Shown: positions 1 through 5,101 of the stretch, piece by piece
Numbering within the stretch: position 1 is the first letter of the stretch
Layout of the letters: each line of letters begins with the position of its first letter
Assembly (NCBI GenBank): GCA_016839545.1
Contig: JAEOUB010000128.1
Span: 1 to 5,101 of the forward strand
Length of the DNA stretch: 5,101 nt
Origin: Candidatus Kariarchaeota archaeon
Lineage (GTDB): Archaea; Asgardarchaeota; Heimdallarchaeia; Heimdallarchaeales; Kariarchaeaceae
Reading direction: 5' to 3'
Program-made: the position numbers and the translations under genes
Notes under the pieces: generated by a model
What the model was told of the DNA's origin: nothing
Seen by the model: only the letters and a program-made list of their open reading frames with translations
Database searches by the model: none

Positions 1-389
1 CTTCTCTCGATTTCAATGATGTAATCAATCAGGGGTCCTTGATCTCATCTTTTCCATGGGTTCATCCCAAGGGATTGTATCATTATATTGCATTTGTACT
101 TGATAATAAGAATGCCAGAGGAAACAAGGAACTGTATATTCTTGGGGTTAATGTTGATCGAGAATATTCTGATGCAATTGCTGGGATCAAAGGTGTACTG
201 GATGGTTTTCTTCACAGCACCATCAATGAATTTGCTCGATTGATAATAGAAGATAATGCACAGCTTGTGACAAGAAGAATTGATTTTGATGAGATTAGAC
301 CACTATTGGGGTCGATCAGAGGGCTTCTCAATTCCCTACGAAAAAATACACATGAGTGCATTAAGCGATGGTACAATATCCCAACGTAA
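1..389 (+). CDS. C-terminal fragment of an uncharacterised protein (5' end outside window)
   Basis: The reading frame (codons starting at position 3) is open from the window edge to a TAA at 387-389, so about 129 codons of a longer gene are visible. The first possible start inside the window, a TTG at 39, is not needed because the frame continues upstream of it. I do not recognise the family. The visible part has a strand-rich stretch (YHYIAFVLDN, then KELYILGVNVD), a helix (around DAIAGIKGVLDGFLHSTINE) and a final basic helical tail (RGLLNSLRKNTHECIKRWY). A beta-hairpin followed by long helices could be the second half of a longin/roadblock-type fold like the one at the end of the neighbouring TPR protein, but this is a weak inference from pattern only. 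There is no signal peptide or membrane segment in the visible part. The gene converges on the TPR gene, with only 6 bp between the two stop codons. That it is coding is fairly sure; its function is unknown. Confidence 0.72.
   Translation, partial: SLDFNDVINQGSLISSFPWVHPKGLYHYIAFVLDNKNARGNKELYILGVNVDREYSDAIAGIKGVLDGFLHSTINEFARLIIEDNAQLVTRRIDFDEIRPLLGSIRGLLNSLRKNTHECIKRWYNIPT
341..346 (-). terminator. T6 tract, possible transcription terminator of the TPR gene
   Basis: Read on the minus strand there is a run of six T about 50 nt past the TPR gene's stop codon, inside the end of the convergent gene. Archaeal termination commonly uses U-rich tracts without a stable hairpin, and I see no strong stem in front of this one. 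On the plus strand the same bases encode Arg-Lys-Asn residues, so the tract may be only coding sequence. The closest comparable plus-strand tracts after gene 1 are T4 at 402-405 and T6 at 531-536. Confidence 0.25.
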
Positions 390-395
390 TGCAAG

Positions 396-2669
396 TCAAT
401 ATTTTATCAGAAGCTGATCTAGGATTAGATCCATACCTCTCTGCTCTGAATCTGTTAGGTTGGCAACTTCTCTGTTGAGTGCCTTCCAGATGGTTGTAGA
501 GTCCACTATACTTCTCGTTACCCGTTCGAGTTTTTTCAATGCATTAAACGAATTGCCTTTGAAAACATAGCAGAAAAGGAATGAGTGGTCTCCAGAAACC
601 GGTTGAGTGATCACGGTATAGTCTTCATGCTTAATTCTTTGCGTTGCACCTGAGGTATCGAAAACCTCACCTGAAAGAGTGTAGAGGGCACTGATCAATC
701 CTGCAATCAATTCATTGTTAATAGTAGCCGTGTCCGAGAAATTCTTCTTGTATAATGTGGTCCCACCCTTTTCTAATATCAAGAAGAGGGAGGGTTCCTC
801 TGGAGATATCTCTACTTCTTCTGATCTGGTCCTAATCATAGTGGCTATGAAATCATCTAATTTTATCGCTGACAGCTTTTCCTTAATGCTGGTGTCATCT
901 TTTGCAAAACGTTCCAGAGCCTTCATCTGGTCAAGAAATTCGTCATAATAGAGCGAGATCTTTTGATTGATCTTGCTAAGACCTCTATCTGATGCAATAA
1001 ATTCTGCGGCTTCAATATACGATTTTGCAGTCTGAAAATCCAGGTCAAGAAGTGCAAGCTTTGATTTTAGGAGATTTGTCTCAGCGAGGAATATGTAGCT
1101 TTGTTGTGAGGAAGCATAATTGTGGAGTTTATTGACCTGTTCACGGATCTCTTCGAGTACTTCTTCCTCTCCTGTCTGGTTCAACTCTATGAGAAGAAGT
1201 TCACATAGATTGAGCAGAGCAAAAGTGTATAGTTCGAAAACAACAGGGTCCTCTTCCACCACCTTGAGAAGTATCTCTTGTGCTTTGGCAAGGTTAATCG
1301 CTCTTTTACTTGTTTTCAAGATGAGCATTTGTCCCAATTCGGTTCTCAGCTTCAGTACTTTGTTATCTACCTTGGCATTGGATTCTTGTAGGTTGATTAA
1401 TTCAGCTTCTGCCTTTTCTGTATCACCCATCTCAATTGCAAGCGTTAGAAGATTGTAGTAATCCTCGCCAATGTTGATATGATTGCCGAAGTTCTTGTCA
1501 ATCTCAAGGCATTGTTGATAATACTCCTTTGCCAGCTCATATTTGCCCTGCATGTGAAATACCTGCCCTAGATTGAGATAGGCTGTAGCCATATCTGGTG
1601 AGTCCTCCATTCGTAATTCTTCCAGGATAACCTTTGAGGTATTCAGATATTCCTCGGCTCTATCCAGATCCCCTTTCAACATGTAATTGGTTGCAATATT
1701 ATTGTATGCCATGGAGATATTGATTTTGTGACCTATCTTCTCTACGATGGCTAAAGATTTGAAATTATAATCTATTGCTTTGTCAATCTCTCCCATCAGA
1801 TTCAATACATTCCCCAGGTTGTTATAGACTCCTGATATTTTGATCTCACTTCTTAGACTCTCTGCAATCTGCTGATTCTGCATATGCATTGTCTTTGCCT
1901 CAGGTAGAGAGCCCTTATATTGGTAGATAATGCCCTTGTAATTGATTGTATGCCAGCTTAGTTCAGGGCTTTCTATGTGATTATTGATCTCAATAACCTT
2001 CTCGATCTCATCAAGTGCAATATCCAGCTTCGCCTGATTGACGTAGACATTGATCCTATCCAGATAAACTTCCGCTAGGTAGAAATCATTGTTTTTGCCC
2101 TGATATTTTGAAATGAACCTCTCTGCATATGAAAAAGCTTTGTCATAATCCCCTATTGTCCCGTAATGGCTGATGATAGATCGGTATATCTGGTATTCGT
2201 AGTACCGGTCAGTTTCATCTTGTAATGACAGATAGGCCTCCTGGAGATAATTATCTGCCAGATCGTAATCATGAGTATTGCCATAATATCTTCCCAAACA
2301 GACTTTGAAGAAAATACGGAAATTCAGATCCCCGTTGTCATCTCCAAGTTGACTTAATCTGAGATTGACGCTGTCAAGCAATTGACGTGCACGATTCATG
2401 TCACCCCGAAGTATTAGGATCTCAGCATGAAGGATCTCGAATTTCAGTTTCCAGACTGGACCAAGTTCCTGCAATTTCAATATCTGTTCTCCAAGATGAT
2501 ACGCCTCTATGACGCTCCCCAATAGGCTCTGAATATGGATCTTCAGCACCAGGATCTCAAATTCCTGTTCTGTACAGGTCTCAAAGAGATCGATATCATG
2601 ATCCAGAATAGTACTGTATTTACCCATATCGAAGTCTTGTCTGAACTGATTAAGTGATACAGTACCCAT
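396..2669 (-). CDS. TPR-repeat protein with C-terminal longin/roadblock-like domain
   Basis: This encodes a 757-residue, apparently soluble protein with no signal peptide or membrane segment. I chose the ATG at 2667-2669; a TTG directly before it (2670-2672) is in frame but less likely. No Shine-Dalgarno motif precedes either. Residues from about 35 to 575 are almost all helical, with tetratricopeptide repeats. The clearest units begin near residues 238, 279, 319, 361 and 401 (for example YNNLGNVLNLMGEIDKAIDY and YLNLGQVFHMQGKYELAKEY). Their spacing of 40-42 residues is longer than the usual 34, as in LGN/Pins- and kinesin-light-chain-type arrays. Such arrays bind peptides or partner proteins. 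After a helical linker, residues about 625-732 look like a longin/roadblock-type alpha/beta domain: strand LFLILEK, strand TTLYKKNF, helix ELIAGLISALYTLSGEVF, strands KHEDYTVITQ and HSFLFCYVF, then a long helix. These folds often bind small GTPases or dimerise. A scaffold or adaptor role is inferred. The gene lies 59 bp downstream of the bactofilin-like gene on the same strand and may be co-transcribed. Confidence 0.9.
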   Translation of the reverse strand: MGTVSLNQFRQDFDMGKYSTILDHDIDLFETCTEQEFEILVLKIHIQSLLGSVIEAYHLGEQILKLQELGPVWKLKFEILHAEILILRGDMNRARQLLDSVNLRLSQLGDDNGDLNFRIFFKVCLGRYYGNTHDYDLADNYLQEAYLSLQDETDRYYEYQIYRSIISHYGTIGDYDKAFSYAERFISKYQGKNNDFYLAEVYLDRINVYVNQAKLDIALDEIEKVIEINNHIESPELSWHTINYKGIIYQYKGSLPEAKTMHMQNQQIAESLRSEIKISGVYNNLGNVLNLMGEIDKAIDYNFKSLAIVEKIGHKINISMAYNNIATNYMLKGDLDRAEEYLNTSKVILEELRMEDSPDMATAYLNLGQVFHMQGKYELAKEYYQQCLEIDKNFGNHINIGEDYYNLLTLAIEMGDTEKAEAELINLQESNAKVDNKVLKLRTELGQMLILKTSKRAINLAKAQEILLKVVEEDPVVFELYTFALLNLCELLLIELNQTGEEEVLEEIREQVNKLHNYASSQQSYIFLAETNLLKSKLALLDLDFQTAKSYIEAAEFIASDRGLSKINQKISLYYDEFLDQMKALERFAKDDTSIKEKLSAIKLDDFIATMIRTRSEEVEISPEEPSLFLILEKGGTTLYKKNFSDTATINNELIAGLISALYTLSGEVFDTSGATQRIKHEDYTVITQPVSGDHSFLFCYVFKGNSFNALKKLERVTRSIVDSTTIWKALNREVANLTDSEQRGMDLILDQLLIKY
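474..797 (-). other. Longin/roadblock-like domain at the end of the TPR protein
   Basis: This is the segment coding for residues about 625-732. The predicted order is strand-strand-helix-strand-strand-helix, the general layout of longin/roadblock folds. The helix ELIAGLISALYTLSGEVF follows two strands that carry an Asn-Phe turn (KKNFSD). The Ile-Lys-x-Glu-Asp-Tyr edge (RIKHEDYTVI) leads into a hydrophobic strand (FLFCYVF). The assignment is by eye from secondary-structure pattern and resemblance to tails of other archaeal TPR proteins; no profile search was possible. Confidence 0.55.
1383..1958 (-). repeat. Five consecutive TPR units with 40-42 residue spacing
   Basis: Protein-level tandem repeats cover residues 238-429 of the TPR protein. 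Unit starts near 238, 279, 319, 361 and 401 keep the pattern Y-N-N/L-x-G/A...M/K-G-D/E/K-x-x-x-A, with the G-(D/E/K) turn and Ala at matching positions (GSLPEAK, GEIDKAI, GDLDRAE, GKYELAK, GDTEKAE). The DNA itself is not repetitive, so the array is old rather than recently duplicated. More degenerate units extend on both sides, for example around GDYDKAFSYAERF near residue 175. Confidence 0.8.
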
Positions 2670-2693
2670 CAATAGGAGTCATCTTGTAATCGT

Positions 2694-2705
2694 TAAAAAA
2701 TATTG
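2694..2705 (-). promoter_or_regulatory. AT-rich tract between the two minus-strand genes (weak TATA box and/or T6 terminator)
   Basis: On the minus strand this reads AATATTTTTTAA, centred about 30 nt upstream of the TPR gene's ATG. That distance would suit an archaeal TATA box for a short-leader transcript of the TPR gene. The same T6 run lies just past the end of the bactofilin-like gene and could instead terminate its transcript. The sequence does not decide between read-through, termination and an internal promoter. The rest of the 59-bp gap shows nothing else. Confidence 0.3.
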
Positions 2706-2728
2706 TCAGAGACTAATCCTTGGACATT

Positions 2729-3703
2729 TTACTTCGAGATTTGTTCGACGCGGTAATCACTGTCATCTGGCAAGGTGACTGTTGAGACATATTTGATTGT
2801 CCCGGAGACGGTAACACCAGGTCCAATGATGATATTATCCCCGATGATATCTCCCCCGACGGTTGTATAGGAGATATCTAACTCTTGGCCTTTCACATCA
2901 CCTTTGACCTCAAGGATTTTTGGCTCTCCCTGGTCTCTCTGACCCATGACTGAGGTCATAACCTTGGGAATGAATTTTGTAACCATCTCTCCTATAAATT
3001 TCCCAAGCTCGGGGATAGATTCAAGGTTGGATGTGTCAATGTCATCGGTGATCCCATCCCCTCCTGTACGAAATCTCTTGGCAACTTCAACCTTTTCCGC
3101 ATCAATTGATCCTCCAATTGTACCGGGTCCACCTTTTGATACAAATTCCTTGGCAATTAATCCCTCGGCAAGATTCAATTTTCCTGATAACACAACAGAA
3201 CCTGTTGATTGAATGTTGGTTGCCTCTACTCCACCAGATATCTTCAAAGATTCTTCACTGACAATCCTCTCATCGACTTCAAGTTTACCGGATATTTTTC
3301 CTCCTCCAGTGAGAAAGAGGCTCTTTGATTTCAGTTTACCTGATAACTTCAGAGGCTCTCCGAACTTGGCTTCTTCTTCCACAGTCAGTGATCCTGAAAT
3401 CTTGGTTGGACCGGTCACAGTAAGGGATCCATCAATTCCTGCCGAACCGGAAACTGTAAAAGCTGGTGCAACAAGGGAATCAGTTACTTTCAACCGACCC
3501 GATACCTTCACTGGTTCGGCAATTTCACCACCAGCCATTGTCTTCGAACCGGAGTAAGAGTAATTCTTTGATCGTCCAACAGTTGTTCCTAGGAGATCAA
3601 GATCCTCGAATTTCTTCATCAGTGCATCATACTCTTCCTGGTCTATCTCACCAGCCTGTAGCTTGGCGTTTAACTTGTCTTGTAGTCTTTCCTGTCTACT
3701 CAT
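2729..3703 (-). CDS. Bactofilin-like polymer-forming beta-solenoid protein with SHOCT-like N-terminus
   Basis: This encodes a 324-residue protein beginning at the ATG at 3701-3703, which lies about 25 nt from the centre of a TATA box. Residues about 4-38 form a SHOCT-like helical module (LQAGEIDQEEYDALMKKF), often linked to oligomerisation; in the family it is more often found at protein C-termini. Residues about 62-213 are a right-handed beta-solenoid built from coils of 17-18 residues. A recurring Ser-Gly lies at 68, 85, 103, 121, 138, 156 and 173, with an eighth, altered coil (EFVSKGGPGTIGGSIDAEKV). Residues about 227-256 are an amphipathic helical insertion. The C-terminal part (about 265-324: VKGDVKGQELDISYT, DNIIIGPGVTVSGTIKYVS) resembles the cap seen in polymer-forming YhbE/YhbF-like bactofilin relatives of bacteria and some archaea. 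Bactofilins polymerise without nucleotide into filaments that scaffold membrane or envelope proteins; a cytosolic or membrane-associated scaffold role is inferred. No signal peptide is seen. The TPR gene follows 59 bp downstream. Confidence 0.87.
   Translation of the reverse strand: MSRQERLQDKLNAKLQAGEIDQEEYDALMKKFEDLDLLGTTVGRSKNYSYSGSKTMAGGEIAEPVKVSGRLKVTDSLVAPAFTVSGSAGIDGSLTVTGPTKISGSLTVEEEAKFGEPLKLSGKLKSKSLFLTGGGKISGKLEVDERIVSEESLKISGGVEATNIQSTGSVVLSGKLNLAEGLIAKEFVSKGGPGTIGGSIDAEKVEVAKRFRTGGDGITDDIDTSNLESIPELGKFIGEMVTKFIPKVMTSVMGQRDQGEPKILEVKGDVKGQELDISYTTVGGDIIGDNIIIGPGVTVSGTIKYVSTVTLPDDSDYRVEQISK
3065..3520 (-). repeat. Coding tandem repeat: about eight beta-solenoid coils of 17-18 residues
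   Basis: This covers residues 62-213 of the bactofilin-like protein. The consensus coil is roughly (hydrophobic)-K-(hydrophobic)-S-G-(K/S)-L-x-V followed by 8-9 variable residues. Ser-Gly spacing runs 17, 18, 18, 17, 18, 17. Examples are VKVSGRLKV, TKISGSLTV, LKLSGKLKS, GKISGKLEV and VVLSGKLNL. This period is that of a solenoid turn with three short strands. At DNA level the coils are diverged, with no exact long repeats. Confidence 0.82.
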
Positions 3704-3724
3704 TGTAATTTAGTATGGGACTGG

Positions 3725-3732
3725 TTATATAA
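3725..3732. promoter_or_regulatory. Palindromic TATA box, probable divergent promoter
   Basis: TTATATAA is identical on both strands and lies between two divergent genes. Its centre is about 25 bp from the A of the minus-strand ATG (3703), the distance expected for a leaderless archaeal transcript of the bactofilin-like gene. In the plus direction a start site about 26 bp away would fall near 3755, just before an ATG at 3762. No clear purine-rich BRE is visible on either side, so direction cannot be assigned from sequence. The minus-strand use is the better supported. Confidence 0.55.
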
Positions 3733-3739
3733 AAAGAGG

Positions 3740-3753
3740 GTCAAATCTTTGAC
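3740..3753. promoter_or_regulatory. Operator-like inverted repeat GTCAAA-TC-TTTGAC
   Basis: This is a perfect 6-bp inverted repeat with a 2-bp spacer. It lies 7 bp from the TATA box and just before the predicted plus-strand transcription start. A second, overlapping dyad TTGA-CT-TCAA (3749-3758) shares its right arm, giving three alternating half-sites. For the plus gene this is a typical archaeal repressor position, between TATA and start; for the minus gene it would be upstream of the TATA/BRE, where activators bind. No regulator is encoded in the window. Confidence 0.4.
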
Positions 3754-3761
3754 TTCAAGCC

Positions 3762-3896
3762 ATGAAACCACAAGCTAAAGCATTCACTCGGTGGTGTATA
3801 GTTTCCATTGCACTCCTAATTGTCTCAATCAGAGTATTGGTAGAAATCTCATTGTACAGAGAGAAGAGTCAAAAAGTTCACTCCGTCGACTCGATT
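3762..3896 (+). other. Possible 45-codon N-terminal extension of the acetoacetyl-CoA synthetase-like gene
   Basis: From an ATG at 3762-3764 the frame is open without a stop into the synthetase start at 3897; the nearest in-frame upstream stop is TGA at 3750-3752. The encoded peptide is basic at the start (MKPQAKAFTRW), then has a short hydrophobic run (CIVSIALLIVSI) interrupted by Arg24 and Glu28, then a basic polar stretch. It could be a weak membrane anchor or simply an untranslated leader that happens to be open. The TATA box spacing favours use of this ATG; similarity to the family favours the downstream ATG. Confidence 0.4.
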
Positions 3897-5101
3897 ATGG
3901 CAGGGAAAATCCTGTGGACTCCTGATGCATCTCGTATTGAACAATCTAATATGAAGGATTTCATGGACCAGATGAATGAGAAATTCCAACTTCAGATGTC
4001 GACATATCATGATTTGTGGGAATGGAGTATCTCGGAGCCAGATCAGTTCTGGTCCAGCCTGTGGGGCTACTTTAACATCATCCATTCGAAAGCATATGAT
4101 CAGGTTGTAGTCAATCCCGAGTCATTCCCTCCGGATACGAAATGGTTCACAGGGTCCCGTCTCAATTTTGCAGAAAATCTGCTGAGATATCGAGATGATC
4201 ATATTGCGATCATCACCGAGTCTGAACGGCGAGGTCCATCTGAGACTTCTTACAAGCAATTATATCTGGAAGTAGCTCAGCTATCAGATTCCCTACGTTC
4301 TCTCGGTATAGGTCCCACAGACAGGATAGTTGGCTATATGCCCAATATCAAAGAAACCATCGTGGCTATGCTTGCAGCTGCCTCTCTTGGGGCAACTTGG
4401 TCATCCTGCGGTGCGGAACTGGGTTCAAAAGCTGCACTTGACCGCCTGGGTCAAATTGAACCCAAAGTGATGTTTACGGTTGATGGATATACCTACAAAG
4501 ACCAAGAATTTGATCAGATTGCCAAGGTAGCTGAAATTGCTTCAGATATCCCATCACTCCAGAAAATTGTTATCGTCCCATTTCTCAATGACAATCCCTC
4601 ATTTTCTCTTGACAAGAGTGTATTGTATTCTGATTTTGTGTCTCAGGATGCAAAGACAGTAGAATTCATTCAAGTTGATTTTTCACATCCCCTTTTCATC
4701 ATGTTTTCCTCCGGAACCACTGGAAAGCCAAAATGCATGGTTCAAGGTGTGGGCGGGATTCTGATCAACCACCTCAAGGAACTGGTGCTGCATTCTGATC
4801 TCAAGAGAGAGAGCAGGATTATGTACTTGACAAGTCCAAGCTGGATGATGTGGAACTGGGTCGTCTCATCACTGGGAGTGGGATCGACGCTGGTTATTTA
4901 CGAGGGTAATCCTCTGTATCCAGGGTGGGAACGAGTCTGGGAGATGATTGATCGTCATCAGATCAACGTCTTTGGTTGTTCTGCCTCCTATCTGCATTAT
5001 CTGAAGAAAATCGGTGCTCAACCGGGGAAGGATTTCAAGCTTGATACTCTCACACAGATATCACAGACTGGTAGTGCTCTGTCTGATGAGGGCTTTGATT
5101 A
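3897..5101 (+). CDS. Acetoacetyl-CoA synthetase-like acyl-adenylate-forming enzyme (3' end outside window)
   Basis: In known members this enzyme activates acetoacetate with ATP and CoA to acetoacetyl-CoA, AMP and pyrophosphate in the cytosol, feeding C4 ketone-body, fatty-acid or polyhydroxyalkanoate-type metabolism. The window holds 401 codons of a family usually near 650 residues, so most of the large ATP-binding domain is present and the C-terminal domain is missing. Start choice: MAGKILWTPDASRIEQSNM matches the usual N-terminus of the family; an in-frame ATG at 3762 would add 45 residues. Visible marks are the N-terminal acetyl-CoA-synthetase-type region with RLNFAENLL (88-96), LDRLGQIEPKV, the phosphate-binding motif MFSSGTTGKPK (269-279), and SWMMWNW (315-321), which is characteristic of acetoacetyl-CoA rather than acetyl-CoA synthetases. 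TGSALSDEGFD near the end also fits. Some motif residues differ from what I recall for the family (GAELG, TSPSW, TGSAL), so substrate preference may differ. I give no symbol (aacS/acsA2 would be candidates) because of these changes and the missing end. Confidence 0.9.
   Translation, partial: MAGKILWTPDASRIEQSNMKDFMDQMNEKFQLQMSTYHDLWEWSISEPDQFWSSLWGYFNIIHSKAYDQVVVNPESFPPDTKWFTGSRLNFAENLLRYRDDHIAIITESERRGPSETSYKQLYLEVAQLSDSLRSLGIGPTDRIVGYMPNIKETIVAMLAAASLGATWSSCGAELGSKAALDRLGQIEPKVMFTVDGYTYKDQEFDQIAKVAEIASDIPSLQKIVIVPFLNDNPSFSLDKSVLYSDFVSQDAKTVEFIQVDFSHPLFIMFSSGTTGKPKCMVQGVGGILINHLKELVLHSDLKRESRIMYLTSPSWMMWNWVVSSLGVGSTLVIYEGNPLYPGWERVWEMIDRHQINVFGCSASYLHYLKKIGAQPGKDFKLDTLTQISQTGSALSDEGFD

Noticed and set aside
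39..41. TTG as the start of gene 1
   Set aside because: The frame is open upstream to the window edge and there is no ribosome binding site or promoter, so the gene most likely starts outside the window.
212..394. Minus-strand 60-codon open frame
   Set aside because: It lies antisense to the end of gene 1, is low in complexity, has no start signal and is best explained as a shadow.
715..1458. Two plus-strand open frames (715-948 and 1120-1458)
   Set aside because: Both lie antisense to the TPR gene, and their Ser/Leu-rich translations are typical of reverse-complement shadows.
2673..2728. Small RNA or riboswitch between the minus-strand genes
   Set aside because: The 56-bp gap is too short and shows no convincing stem apart from the AT-rich tract already noted.
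3065..3520. DNA tandem repeat or CRISPR-like array
   Set aside because: The periodicity is at protein level only. Units differ in DNA sequence, and there are no constant repeats with variable spacers.
2946..3708. Three plus-strand open frames (2946-3212, 3213-3557, 3466-3708)
   Set aside because: They lie antisense to the bactofilin-like gene. Their apparent Pro-Asp and Ser repeats mirror the Ser-Gly coils on the coding strand.
3849..4085. Minus-strand 78-codon open frame across the start of the synthetase-like gene
   Set aside because: It overlaps strongly conserved synthetase coding sequence on the opposite strand and resembles no family.

Overview
The window most likely comes from an archaeon, tentatively an Asgard archaeon. 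Three things point that way: no convincing Shine-Dalgarno motif precedes any start; an AT-rich TATA-like box sits about 25 bp from one start, as in leaderless or short-leader archaeal transcripts; and a long TPR protein ends in what looks like a longin/roadblock-type domain, an architecture I associate with Asgard genomes. The lineage is inferred from gene content and promoter style, not from a marker gene.

Layout, left to right. (1) 1-389, plus strand: the C-terminal end of a protein that starts outside the window and has no recognised function. (2) 396-2669, minus strand: a 757-residue TPR-repeat protein with a C-terminal longin/roadblock-like domain. It converges tail to tail with gene 1, with 6 bp between the stop codons. 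(3) 2729-3703, minus strand: a 324-residue bactofilin-like protein. It has a SHOCT-like helical N-terminus, about eight beta-solenoid coils of 17-18 residues with a recurring Ser-Gly, an amphipathic helical insertion and a conserved-looking C-terminal cap. It lies 59 bp upstream of the TPR gene on the same strand. (4) 3704-3896: a divergent intergenic/5' region with a palindromic TATA box (3725-3732) and an operator-like inverted repeat (3740-3753). It also holds a 45-codon in-frame extension of the next gene. (5) 3897 to the window end, plus strand: the first 401 codons of an acetoacetyl-CoA synthetase-like enzyme (acyl-adenylate-forming superfamily).

The two minus-strand genes may form a small unit: a self-assembling scaffold (bactofilin-like) and an adaptor (TPR plus longin-like). 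This would suit a cytoskeletal or membrane-organising role, but the link rests only on adjacency and orientation. The acetoacetyl-CoA synthetase is a metabolic gene (ketone body, fatty-acid or polyhydroxyalkanoate-type C4 metabolism) and shares only the divergent control region. I see no tRNA, rRNA, CRISPR array, insertion sequence or integration site. The points most worth following are the solenoid protein with its helical insertion, the TPR/longin fusion, the divergent promoter, and the changed active-site motifs in the acetoacetyl-CoA synthetase.
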